DNA of 64,000 bases from Deltaproteobacteria bacterium SG8_13. GTDB lineage: Bacteria; Desulfobacterota; Desulfobacteria; Desulfobacterales; SG8-13. The stretch is from positions 17,157-81,156 of the forward strand of contig LJNK01000007.1 in NCBI GenBank assembly GCA_001303025.1, written 5' to 3'. Positions 56,186 through 64,000 of this stretch are shown here, piece after piece. The translations under genes and the position numbers were made by a program. How positions within the stretch are numbered: position 1 is the first letter of the stretch; the number at the start of each line of letters is the position of its first letter. The notes below the pieces were generated by a model, which worked only from the letters and a program-made list of their open reading frames with translations, was not told where the DNA came from and searched no databases.

Positions 56186-57157
56186 TCAACCGGCGGCTTT
56201 CTGCAGGCGCAGGGTCGAGGTCAGCTTTTCACGTTCGTTATCCTGTTTCTGAATGTCTACGTCGATGTCGTGCTTGTTTTCGAAGGACTGGGGTTTCAAG
56301 TGATCCGGACGCTCCCGCAGGTTGATCTTTCGGTAGTAGTAGACCATCTCCTGTGTGTGCTGATGGAGCCGGTTGATCTTCTGCTGCTGCTGGGTCAGGA
56401 TCTCGTTGTGCTTGGCCTCGATTTTGCGCATCGACTTGTTGAGCTTGTTGGTCTTGCGGTGCAAGTGCTCCAGCAGCGGGTCCTTGTCGTGGGCAAAGAA
56501 GGAGCACAGGGTCGCGGCGGCCAGAATGACCAGGTTCAGGCCGACAAAAGCCGCGCCGATGAACTTGCTGTTGCTGAAACCGGCAGTGGCGCCTGCATCC
56601 GAAAGATCGCCCAGGTACTGGACGCGCACGTAGCCGATGGCAAGCAGGCCGCCCACGGTCAGCAGCAGCAGGGCTGCCACTCCAATGCCGCTTTTCCACC
56701 ACGGATCGGAACCGCGCTTGAGCAAAATGCCCACGGCATGGGCGATCCAGGGAATGGCCACGGCCACGCCGATGGCCATGATCCAGGTAAAGAGCTGGCT
56801 TTCGCCGAATACGGCAAACGCCAGGGAGTTCATCGGGATTTCCCCCAGAACGAAAAGAAACATCAGCACGTAATACTTGCCCCGGGACAATTCCACACTC
56901 GGCTCGCTCCGTTCGATTTTGGCCGCGTGCTTGTCATAGTCCTTGGAAATCCGCTCGTATTCCTTGAGCTGTGGCTTGTGCTTGCCGTTGAGGTTCTCCA
57001 ATTTGGGCGCGTACTTGGAGGTGATCTGGCGGGCCTTGTGACGGGCCATGGCCATCAGCTCCTGCTCGAACTGGGACGGATTCGGGTCCGTCGCGGCCGG
57101 GATGTTATTTTTGGCATCGACAATGGCGTTGCGTCGAACCGTCTTCTTGCTGTACAT
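56186..57157 (-). CDS. Membrane protein with coiled-coil ends (gene A of cassette)
   Basis: 323 residues. Hydrophilic N-terminus (1-94), four TM helices (about 95-117, 122-146, 156-176, 199-222), then a Gln/Lys/His-rich helical C-terminus (about 225-320) that looks like a coiled coil. No known family recognised. It is the first gene of the cassette and is followed by the VWA gene B. The upstream 230 bp are AT-rich with TTGACA hexamers and a TATAAC-like site on the minus strand. Confidence 0.82.
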   Translation of the reverse strand: MYSKKTVRRNAIVDAKNNIPAATDPNPSQFEQELMAMARHKARQITSKYAPKLENLNGKHKPQLKEYERISKDYDKHAAKIERSEPSVELSRGKYYVLMFLFVLGEIPMNSLAFAVFGESQLFTWIMAIGVAVAIPWIAHAVGILLKRGSDPWWKSGIGVAALLLLTVGGLLAIGYVRVQYLGDLSDAGATAGFSNSKFIGAAFVGLNLVILAAATLCSFFAHDKDPLLEHLHRKTNKLNKSMRKIEAKHNEILTQQQQKINRLHQHTQEMVYYYRKINLRERPDHLKPQSFENKHDIDVDIQKQDNEREKLTSTLRLQKAAG

Positions 57158-57292
57158 GGGTTACCCCCCTTTTCAGTAATTCTTCCGATTTAGGGATCAT
57201 CAGAAAAGCGAAAAATATGTCAATCAATCGTGTTATATAAGGGTACAGAAATTTAGCATTTGTGTCAATTATGAATTACATTATCTGAAAAA

Positions 57293-57312
57293 TGTAATAC
57301 AATTGTAATACA
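57293..57312 (-). promoter_or_regulatory. Direct repeat TGTAATACA x2, candidate operator for genes A-B
   Basis: TGTAATACA occurs at 57293-57301 and 57304-57312, start-to-start 11 bp (one helical turn). The junction makes the palindrome TACAATTGTA. It lies about 135 bp before the 57157 start, upstream of an AT-rich region that carries minus-strand TTGACA (57268-57263 and 57223-57218). Confidence 0.4.
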
Positions 57313-57386
57313 TCTATCCGATTACGGTCTGTGTGTTTGAAGGGAGGAATCTGTGAAGTGGGGTAATGGGGGGCGCTGCCGGTGGG

Positions 57387-58484
57387 TCAGCGCCGTTTTG
57401 CGGAGACGCAGTAGACCCCTTCGCCGTTGCGGATCGGAACAAAGCACCGGTTGTCCGAAAGACAGGTCGACCGGCTGCGATCGCCCGACTTCCACCGATT
57501 GACCAGATCGGGCTCCCGGATAAAGGGGCGGCTCATGGATATGCAGTCGGCAATGTTTTGTGAAACGATGCGATCGGCAACCGAAAAGCTGCGGACACCG
57601 CCCACCAGCAGCAATGGCACGCGGACCCGCTTGCGGAATTCTCTGGCTGCAGCTTCGAAATAGGCTTCCTGCTCTTCGCGGTGGATCCCGGCGCGCACCG
57701 GCCGCAGTTTGCCCGAAGCGCCGGTGCCGCCGCTCAGCTCGATGGCGTCGATGCCGGCGGTCTCCAGCAGTACACCGACCTCCAGCGCATCCGTCAGTTC
57801 GAGTCCGCCTTCCAGGTAGTCGCCGGTGTTCATTTTGATCAGCACGGGATAGTCGGGTCCCACCTGCTGGCGGACAGCTGCCAGCACTTCCAACACGATC
57901 CGGGCCCGGTTTATGACGTTCCCGCCGTAAGCGTCGGAACGGCGGTTAAACCGCGGCGACAGAAACTGGCTGAGCAGATATCCGTGGGCGGCGTGGATCT
58001 GCACCCCGTCGAATCCGGCGGTTTTTGCCCGCGCGGCGGCGGCGGCAAAGGCAGCGACCAGCTGTTGAATATCCGCGGCGCGCATTTCCTCCGGCACCGT
58101 CTCCCCTGCATCGCTCACGGCCGACGGTGCCAGCGGAGACCGGCCGGTTAGCTGTGTATCGGCGTAAAGGCCGGCGTGGGCGAGCTGGGCGACGATTTTG
58201 CCCGATCGCTCGTGGACAGCCCGGGTCATGCGGGTCAGCCCGGGGATCAGGGAGTCGCCGTAGATCCCCAGCTGCCAGGGGCCCGCCTGGCCCCGGCGGT
58301 GGACATAGGAATGGCTGGTGATGATCAGACCGATCCCTCCCTCGACCAGTTTGACCGTCAATTCGATCAGCCGGTCGGTGCAGCGACCGTCATCGCCGGC
58401 CATCCCCTCCCAGGTGGCGCTGCGCACAAAGCGGTTCGGCAGGATCAGGCTTCCAATCGTTATCGGTTCGAATAGGATCGACAT
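57387..58484 (-). CDS. Old Yellow Enzyme-like NADH:flavin oxidoreductase
   Basis: 365 residues. FEPITIGSLILPNRFVRSATWEGM, QLAHAGLYAD, GFDGVQIHAAHGYLLSQFLSP and the late VGGVRSF/NIADCISMSRPFIREPDLV are typical of OYE-class enzymes with the FMN TIM barrel. Substrates are alpha,beta-unsaturated carbonyls or related; unknown here. ATG 58484 has GAGGAGC upstream. Only the N-terminal barrel is present; the longer Fe-S/FAD half of 2,4-dienoyl-CoA reductase is absent. Two Cys occur near the end (CLSDNRC). Confidence 0.88.
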   Translation of the reverse strand: MSILFEPITIGSLILPNRFVRSATWEGMAGDDGRCTDRLIELTVKLVEGGIGLIITSHSYVHRRGQAGPWQLGIYGDSLIPGLTRMTRAVHERSGKIVAQLAHAGLYADTQLTGRSPLAPSAVSDAGETVPEEMRAADIQQLVAAFAAAAARAKTAGFDGVQIHAAHGYLLSQFLSPRFNRRSDAYGGNVINRARIVLEVLAAVRQQVGPDYPVLIKMNTGDYLEGGLELTDALEVGVLLETAGIDAIELSGGTGASGKLRPVRAGIHREEQEAYFEAAAREFRKRVRVPLLLVGGVRSFSVADRIVSQNIADCISMSRPFIREPDLVNRWKSGDRSRSTCLSDNRCFVPIRNGEGVYCVSAKRR

Positions 58485-58666
58485 CAGCGGTGCTCCTCGA
58501 ACTTGGCGGTTGAATCCGACGCCGTCAGGTGATACGCTCGGCAGCCGAAAAACCGCTGTGAATAGCGGTTGAAAGTATCGCCTGGGACCCGGGGTTGTCA
58601 AGCCGCCGGACGGGCGGTTCGGATCGCCCGTGATTATAGGCAAGGGGGTAGCGTCAAGCCAGGTCC

Positions 58667-59587
58667 ATGCAGATCTTCAACACGATCATCCCCATCTTTG
58701 CAATCATCCTTCTGGGGCTCTTTGCCAGGCGCAAAGGATATATCCCACCGGAATTTCTGGTACCGGCCAACCGCCTGGTCTATTACTTGGCCATTCCTGC
58801 ACTGGTATTCAGCGCCATCTCCAAGGCTTCGCTCCGGACCCAGTTCAATTTCGCCACCCTGGCACTGACCCTTGCGGCGGTGATATCGATATTCATCGTT
58901 GCCTGGCTGTGGGCCGTTGCCGGACGGTACCGGCAGGGAGCTCTGGCGACCTTTGTCCAGGGCAGCATTCACGGCAATCTTGGATACGTGGGGCTGGCGG
59001 TGGCGTTTTACTACCTGGGAAACGAAGGTTTCATTCGGGCCAGCATCATCGCCGGATTCTTGATGATCCTGCAAAACCTTCTGTCGATCACCATATTGCA
59101 GATGTACGGCGGCACCACGGCCAAGAATCACCGGTGGTGGCAGATTGTCTGGAAAGTGGCCGGCAATCCCGTCATCCTGGCCGCCATCCTGGGAATCCTT
59201 TTTTCGCTTTTCGACATTCCGGTTCCGGTGATCGTCGAACGCAGCCTGAAGATTCTCAGTTCCATGGCACTGCCCACGGCGCTTTTGATCATCGGCGCGT
59301 CTCTGTCGCTGAAGTTGTTGAAGTCCAGCACCAAATCGGTGATCTCCATTTCCGTGCTGAAACTGCTGTTGCTGCCGGCGGTCGGTTTGTCCACCTTTCA
59401 CCTGCTGGGCATTGCGGCTGCGGATTTCCTGCCGGCGCTGATCCTGCTGGCCTCGCCGACGGCAACGGTTGCATATGTAATGGCACGGGAGATGAGCGGG
59501 GATACCGACATGGCCGTGGCGGCGATTTCCGGCAGCACGCTGCTGTCGGCCATCACCTTCATTTTCTGGCTGCAGGTGGCCGGATGA
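58667..59587 (+). CDS. AEC-family (auxin efflux carrier) transporter
   Basis: 306 residues, about ten TM helices. IIPIFAIILLGLFARRKGYI, YLAIPALVFSAISKA, GSIHGNLGYVGLAVAFYYLG and LPTALLIIGASLSLK are AEC motifs. It is likely a carboxylate or other small anion carrier of the inner membrane. It faces the OYE gene divergently. Confidence 0.88.
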   Translation: MQIFNTIIPIFAIILLGLFARRKGYIPPEFLVPANRLVYYLAIPALVFSAISKASLRTQFNFATLALTLAAVISIFIVAWLWAVAGRYRQGALATFVQGSIHGNLGYVGLAVAFYYLGNEGFIRASIIAGFLMILQNLLSITILQMYGGTTAKNHRWWQIVWKVAGNPVILAAILGILFSLFDIPVPVIVERSLKILSSMALPTALLIIGASLSLKLLKSSTKSVISISVLKLLLLPAVGLSTFHLLGIAAADFLPALILLASPTATVAYVMAREMSGDTDMAVAAISGSTLLSAITFIFWLQVAG

Positions 59588-59730
59588 ACCAGCCGGTTGT
59601 CGGCCCGATTCGGTCAGGTTGTTTTTTTTATAAAAGGCATCTATTCTGAATCCGGTTTCAGCAAACAGGTGTCTGTGACGGATAAGCGCGGCCGCTTTGA
59701 GAATCGGCCGAGATGGTCAGAGAGGACGGT

Positions 59731-60693
59731 ATGGCTTTATCCTTTAAAAAAGCGCTGGTGACCGGGGGGGCCGGGTTTATCGGATCGCACCTGACCGAAG
59801 CCCTGGCAGCTGCAGGATGCCGGGTCACCGTCTTGGACAATCTTTCCTCCGGCAGCTTGGCCAACCTTGGCGCTGTGGCGGACGCCATCGATTTCCGTCA
59901 GGGCGACATCTGTGACCCCGAAGCCGTGGAAGAGGCAATGCGGGGCTGTGAAGCCGTCTTTCACCTGGCCGCAGTCGTGTCGGTGCCGCAAACGGTGGAA
60001 AATCCGGTTGCATCGGCACGGGTGAACGACCTTGGAACCGTGCAAATTTTCGAGGCCGCCCGCCAAAATGGTGTCGGATCCATCGTTTTTGCCAGCTCGT
60101 CGGCGGTGTACGGCGATGACCCGCAGCTTCCGAAAACCGAAGACCTGCCGCCCCGTCCCCTGAGCCCGTATGCCGTTCAGAAGATCAGCGGCGAGTATTA
60201 CGCCCGCGTTTACTTTCAGCTATATGGGATCCACACGGTCAGCCTACGCTTTTTCAACGTTTTCGGTCCGCGCCAGGACCCGTCTTCCCCCTATTCGGGG
60301 GTCATATCGATTTTCATGACCCGGGCGGTGGCCGGCCGGCCGGCCACCATATATGGAGACGGCTCCCAGAGCCGGGATTTTGTTTTCGTTTCAGATGTCG
60401 TGCGTGCCAACCTGTTGGCCGCGGCATCGCCGGCGGCCGCCGGTGAGGCGATCAACGTCGGATCGGGACGCAGCATCGATATCAAGCGGCTGTGGCAGCA
60501 GGTCTGCCGGCTCGACGCCCGGCAGACACCCGCCCAATATACCGACCCGCGTCCCGGTGATATTCATGCCTCGGTCGCCGATATCGGCAAGTCGCAGGCG
60601 ATGCTCGGGTTTTCGCCGGAAATTTCGTTCGAAAACGGCCTGCAGCAGACCTTTGAATGGTACCAGCGATCCCGGCAGGAGCAGACGCGATGA
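59731..60693 (+). CDS. NAD-dependent sugar-nucleotide epimerase (UDP-glucose/GlcNAc 4-epimerase-like)
   Basis: 320 residues from ATG 59731 (AGAGGA just upstream; a further in-frame ATG at 59713 is possible). [12 protein letters not shown] is the NAD-binding loop; [10 protein letters not shown] and the catalytic YAVQK (Tyr, Lys) follow; [14 protein letters not shown] is the sugar-binding block. Exact substrate is open. It overlaps the next epimerase gene by 4 bp (ATGA). Confidence 0.9.
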   Translation: MALSFKKALVTGGAGFIGSHLTEALAAAGCRVTVLDNLSSGSLANLGAVADAIDFRQGDICDPEAVEEAMRGCEAVFHLAAVVSVPQTVENPVASARVNDLGTVQIFEAARQNGVGSIVFASSSAVYGDDPQLPKTEDLPPRPLSPYAVQKISGEYYARVYFQLYGIHTVSLRFFNVFGPRQDPSSPYSGVISIFMTRAVAGRPATIYGDGSQSRDFVFVSDVVRANLLAAASPAAAGEAINVGSGRSIDIKRLWQQVCRLDARQTPAQYTDPRPGDIHASVADIGKSQAMLGFSPEISFENGLQQTFEWYQRSRQEQTR

Positions 60694-61715
60694 CGAGCTT
60701 TTCCTTTAAAAATGTTCTGGTGACCGGCGCAGCCGGCTTCATCGGCTTTCACCTGAGCCGGCGCCTGCTGGCCGACGGATGCCGGGTTACCGGTCTCGAC
60801 AACCTCAACTCTTACTACGACGTGCGATTGAAAAAAGACCGCCTGACCCTGCTGACCGGAGAAAAGCGTTTTTCGTTCGCTGAAACCGATCTGGCCGATC
60901 GAAACGGGCTGCAGCGCGTCTTTGGCGATCAACCGTTCGATGTGGTGGTAAACCTGGCGGCCCAGGCAGGCGTGCGCTACTCCCTGGAGAACCCGAACGC
61001 CTATGTGGAATCAAACCTGGTCGGATTCGTCAACCTGCTCGAGTGCTGCCGGCACAAAGCGGTCAAGCACCTGGTCTACGCATCGTCGAGCTCGGTCTAC
61101 GGCGCCAACACCCGCATGCCCTTTTCGGTCCATCACAACGTGGACCACCCGGTCTCGCTGTATGCGGCCACCAAAAAGGCCAACGAGCTGATGGCCCACA
61201 CTTACAGCCATCTGTATAAACTCCCCTGCACGGGTCTGCGCTTTTTTACCGTTTACGGTCCCTGGGGCCGGCCGGACATGGCCCTGTTTTTGTTCACCCG
61301 GGCCATCTTGGAGAAAAAACCGATCCGGGTGTTCAACCACGGAAAGATGCAGCGGGATTTCACCTACATCGACGACATCGTGGAAGGGGTCGTGCGGGTG
61401 ATGGGCCGCCTGCCCCAGCCCGACCCGCACTGGAGTGGCGATGAACCGGATCCCGGCACATCCTGCGCGCCCTGCCGGATCTACAACATCGGCAACAACA
61501 ACCCGGTGCAGTTGATGCACTTTATCGAAACCATCGAAAAGGCGCTGGGCAAAAAGGCCGACAAACAGATGCTGGATATGCAGCCCGGTGACGTGCCGGC
61601 CACCTATGCGGACATCGACGACCTGACGGCGGACGTGGGCTTTGCCCCGGCCACGCCGCTGGCCGAGGGAATCGAGCGCTTTGTCACGTGGTACCGGGAC
61701 TATTACGGGCAGTAG
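60690..61715 (+). CDS. UDP-glucuronate 4-epimerase-like SDR
   Basis: 341 residues. [42 protein letters not shown], the catalytic YAATKK and [16 protein letters not shown] are very like UDP-glucuronate 4-epimerases (UGlcAE). It makes UDP-galacturonate for capsule or LPS. It is translationally coupled to the preceding epimerase, and both serve surface-polysaccharide precursors. Confidence 0.92.
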   Translation: MTSFSFKNVLVTGAAGFIGFHLSRRLLADGCRVTGLDNLNSYYDVRLKKDRLTLLTGEKRFSFAETDLADRNGLQRVFGDQPFDVVVNLAAQAGVRYSLENPNAYVESNLVGFVNLLECCRHKAVKHLVYASSSSVYGANTRMPFSVHHNVDHPVSLYAATKKANELMAHTYSHLYKLPCTGLRFFTVYGPWGRPDMALFLFTRAILEKKPIRVFNHGKMQRDFTYIDDIVEGVVRVMGRLPQPDPHWSGDEPDPGTSCAPCRIYNIGNNNPVQLMHFIETIEKALGKKADKQMLDMQPGDVPATYADIDDLTADVGFAPATPLAEGIERFVTWYRDYYGQ

Positions 61716-61808
61716 CGCAACTGCCACCGTTGCGAGATCCGCGGATACCGGCGCCTGTATCTCACAGGCGGCAGCGCATTATTCTACGATCCCCAAAGGA
61801 GGCAATCC

Positions 61809-62609
61809 ATGCAGACGGCAACTGCAGTTGGCGGCATTGAGATCCGCTATGAGCTGTCCGGTCGGAAAAACCGGCCGGTGGTGATGATGAGTCATTCCCT
61901 GTCCACCCGGCTGGAGATGTGGAATGCGCAAATGCCGGCCCTCGAACCCGAGTTCGCTGTGCTGCGCTACGACACCCGCGGTCACGGGGACAGCGATGCT
62001 CCCGGCGGTGCCTACACCCTCGAGCAGCTGGGCGACGATGCAGTGGGGCTGATGGATGCGCTCGGCATCGACAAGGTGCACTGGCTCGGCATTTCCATGG
62101 GGGGAATGATCGGACAGCGATTGGCCCTGGACCGTCCCGACCGCCTCCACAGCCTGATGCTTTCCAGCACGGCAGCTGTCATGGGCGAGCAGGCGCAACC
62201 GATCTGGCAGGAGCGCATCGACCGGGCGCGCACCAAGGGAATGGAAGCGATGGTGGCCGAAACCCTCGAGCGCTGGTTCACACCGGCCTACCTGCAGGCC
62301 GTTGCGCCTCCGGTGGATGCCATCGCCGAGCAGATCCGCTCCACCCCGGTGAGCGGTTTTATCGGCTGCAGCGAAGCCATCCGGCGACTGAACTATCTCG
62401 ACCGGCTGGCGAAAATCCGCCTGCCGTCCCTGATCATCGTCGGCGAGGACGATCCCGGCACCCCGGTGTCGGCATCCGAGGCGATTCACCAGCGCCTGGA
62501 CGGCTCGCAGCTGGAGATCATTCCGGCCGCCCGGCACCTGTGCAACATCGAGAAGCAGGAAACCTTCAATTCTCTGTTGCTCGAGTTTCTGAAAGGACTG
62601 GAACCCTGA
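61809..62609 (+). CDS. Alpha/beta hydrolase, 3-oxoadipate enol-lactonase-like
   Basis: 266 residues. VMMSHSLSTRLEMW, YDTRGHGDSD, nucleophile in GISMGG, VGEDDPGTPV (acid Asp) and ARHLCNIEKQ (His) match the PcaD-type lactonase family. In an anaerobe it may act on another ester or lactone. AAAGGAGG precedes the ATG. Confidence 0.85.
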   Translation: MQTATAVGGIEIRYELSGRKNRPVVMMSHSLSTRLEMWNAQMPALEPEFAVLRYDTRGHGDSDAPGGAYTLEQLGDDAVGLMDALGIDKVHWLGISMGGMIGQRLALDRPDRLHSLMLSSTAAVMGEQAQPIWQERIDRARTKGMEAMVAETLERWFTPAYLQAVAPPVDAIAEQIRSTPVSGFIGCSEAIRRLNYLDRLAKIRLPSLIIVGEDDPGTPVSASEAIHQRLDGSQLEIIPAARHLCNIEKQETFNSLLLEFLKGLEP

Positions 62610-62677
62610 CGGGGCGCCGGGAAACAGCCGTAGAGCCGGGCAACCGGTAAAATAGTTGGCGGGAAAGGAGATGACAG

Positions 62678-63727
62678 ATGGAGCAGGACCGGCGAAGCGT
62701 CCGGCGGAGGATGGTGCTCGGCAGGACCGGGCTGGAGGTCAACCGAATGGGATTCGGCGGCATACCGATTCAGCGGGTCCCGGAAAACGAAGCCGTAGAG
62801 ACGGTGTTGCACGCGGTCAACTGCGGCATCGATTTCATCGATACCGCGCGGGCCTACACCACCAGCGAGCGGCGCATCGGCCTGGCTCTGCAGCAAACCG
62901 ATAAAAAGGTGGCGCTCGCCTCCAAGTCCCAGGTGCGCACCGCCGATGGCATCCGCAGGGAGATCGAAGCCAGCCTGGAAAACCTGCAACGCGATCGCCT
63001 CGATCTTTATCAGTGTCACTACGTGAAAGATGAAGCCGATTACGCCCAGGTGATTTCCCCTGACGGTGCCCTGCAGGGGCTGGTGCGTGCCCGTCAGGAG
63101 GGGCTTATCGGCCACATCGGCATCACCAGCCATAGCCTGGATCTGATCGACCGGGCGCTCGACGACGAGCTGTTCGACACCGTCATGATCTGCTTCAGCT
63201 TCCTGGAGTCGGCTGCCGAAAACAAGATTATTCCCAAAGCGCTGGAGAAGAACATCGGCGTAATCGCCATGAAGCCGTTTTCCGGCGGTGTGCTGGCAGA
63301 GGCCCGGCTGTGCCTGAAATATGTCCTGTCGCATCCCGGCATCCTGGTGATTCCCGGCGTGGAGAGCATCACGCTTTTTGACGCCAATTGGCAGGTGTTT
63401 CAGGGCAGCTTTCAGCTCAGCGAAAGCGAGCAGCAGGAAATCGGCGACATTCGCCGGCAGTATGACAAAGCCTTTTGCCGCCGCTGTGACTACTGTCAGC
63501 CCTGCAGCGAGGAGATTCCCATCCAGCTGATCCTTGGCATGCGCTACGCCATTCAACGTTTCGGGGACGCGATTCTGCAAAAGGAGTGGATGCAGTCAGG
63601 CATCGAGAATGCACGCCGCTGCTCCGAGTGCGGCGAGTGCATGGAGCGCTGCCCCTACGAGCTGCCCATTCCCGACATGATCCGCAGGAATCTGCGCTGG
63701 TTGGACGAAGACTACCAGTCCGGCTGA
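62678..63727 (+). CDS. Aldo/keto reductase with C-terminal 4Fe-4S-type Cys motifs
   Basis: 349 residues. LGRTGLEVNRMGFGG, GIDFIDTARAYTTSERRIG (catalytic Asp/Tyr), and ASKSQVR (Lys) are the AKR core; note that Lys follows the third strand as usual. The C-terminus has CRRCDYCQPC and CSECGECMERCPY, two cluster-binding Cys groups. Such proteins are redox-linked AKRs of anaerobes. AAAGGAG upstream of the ATG. Confidence 0.9.
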   Translation: MEQDRRSVRRRMVLGRTGLEVNRMGFGGIPIQRVPENEAVETVLHAVNCGIDFIDTARAYTTSERRIGLALQQTDKKVALASKSQVRTADGIRREIEASLENLQRDRLDLYQCHYVKDEADYAQVISPDGALQGLVRARQEGLIGHIGITSHSLDLIDRALDDELFDTVMICFSFLESAAENKIIPKALEKNIGVIAMKPFSGGVLAEARLCLKYVLSHPGILVIPGVESITLFDANWQVFQGSFQLSESEQQEIGDIRRQYDKAFCRRCDYCQPCSEEIPIQLILGMRYAIQRFGDAILQKEWMQSGIENARRCSECGECMERCPYELPIPDMIRRNLRWLDEDYQSG

Positions 63728-63868
63728 TGTTGCGGCGGAAAACCGCAGCCGGGTTTCCTGCAGTTATGGGTTGACGGTCTCCCCGCAGGCAGCTGCGGGC
63801 GTTGGATTCTCATGCCACCGGGAATGTGGAACAACAGCGCCGCTTCGTCTATAATCGACCCGTGCCCG

Positions 63869-64000
63869 TTAGCTGGATGACGGCTGATCCCCCTCGTTTT
63901 TTACTCCGGAAGGATCCAGTTCCACAATCGCTGCGGCCCCCGACGGACTGGTGTAGGCATCGTTGAGCCTGCCAATGGCCCTGTCGGCCCCTTCCAGCAG
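63869..64000 (-). CDS. C-terminal fragment of an unidentified protein
   Basis: The minus strand is open from the right edge for 43 codons to TAA at 63871-63869. The residues (LLEGADRAIGRLNDAYTS then IVELDPSG and a polar Ser tail) could be a helical end; no family can be assigned from so little. It converges with the aldo/keto reductase gene; the 140 bp between them contain CCCGCAG/CTGCGGG (about 63782-63800), a possible hairpin without a T-run. Confidence 0.5.
   Translation of the reverse strand: MLEGADRAIGRLNDAYTSPSGAAAIVELDPSGVKNEGDQPSSS

Noticed and set aside
52996..57157. Zorya-, TerY- or MoxR-type VWA system
   Set aside because: No MotA/MotB-like, OmpA-like, AAA+ ATPase, phosphatase or kinase genes are present around the four genes.
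1..64000. CRISPR arrays, rRNA, tRNA, integrase or transposase genes
   Set aside because: No regularly spaced identical repeats, rRNA blocks, cloverleaf-like tRNA ends or recombinase-like proteins were seen anywhere in the window.

Overview
The window is GC-rich and gene-dense. It comes from a Gram-negative bacterium: there are many lipoprotein signals, an RND tripartite pump, an Mla-type lipid ABC system, an OMPLA-type outer-membrane phospholipase and a DUF481-type beta barrel. The physiology looks anaerobic: a DsrE-family protein, an acetyl-CoA hydrolase/transferase family enzyme, two BadF-type [4Fe-4S] ATPases, selenocysteine synthase, a ferredoxin-like aldo/keto reductase and an Old Yellow Enzyme relative. 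Together these suggest an anaerobic deltaproteobacterium (Desulfobacterota, probably a sulfate-reducer relative). That is an inference from gene content; no rRNA or marker gene is present to prove it.

Layout. 1-11.4 kb: tail of a HAD-type phosphatase, two lipoproteins (one a lipase), an FMN reductase, a large AsmA protein, a DUF3124 protein, an orphan solute-binding lipoprotein, a DsrE-like protein, a CoA-transferase and a small lipoprotein. 11.5-11.67 kb: a short palindromic, TIR-bounded repeat-like element. 11.7-17.4 kb: RND pump operon (adaptor, permease, outer-membrane factor). 17.8-24.3 kb: central carbon block (gpmA, pgk, GH13_18 sugar phosphorylase, pgi), then a fluoride channel and a DUF190 protein. 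24.4-27.1 kb: an outer-membrane barrel and a serine-hydrolase homologue that has lost its catalytic Lys. 27.3-32.7 kb: envelope lipid cluster (MlaE with STAS, MlaF, MCE protein, PqiC-like lipoprotein, K+ channel-like protein, PldA). 32.8-36.7 kb: STAS protein, MscS-type channel and a second orphan solute-binding lipoprotein. 37.4-40.6 kb: operon of a degenerate M20 hydrolase, gpgS and moaA. 40.8-47.1 kb: operon selA, GGDEF-like/TPR protein, gmhA, FmdB-like, hemC, cobA-hemD. 47.5-51.5 kb: rfbB, pyrF, a two-helix membrane protein and the two BadF ATPases. 51.3-52.7 kb: GNAT, DUF2080-like and cyclodeaminase-family genes. 53.0-57.2 kb: an unrecognised two-unit cassette. 57.4-64 kb: OYE, AEC transporter, two sugar-nucleotide epimerases, an alpha/beta hydrolase, an aldo/keto reductase, and a partial gene at the edge.

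How genes may work together. GpgS (3-phosphoglycerate plus NDP-glucose) and the GH13_18 phosphorylase beside gpmA, pgk and pgi suggest a glucosylglycerate branch off lower glycolysis. The Mla/PqiC/PldA genes form a coherent outer-membrane phospholipid-homeostasis block. The best candidate for something undescribed is the 53-57 kb cassette. It contains two successive pairs, each a multi-TM, helix-rich cytoplasmic/membrane protein followed by an exported VWA-domain protein. The two pairs are separated by a clear terminator, and each pair is preceded by its own short direct repeats.
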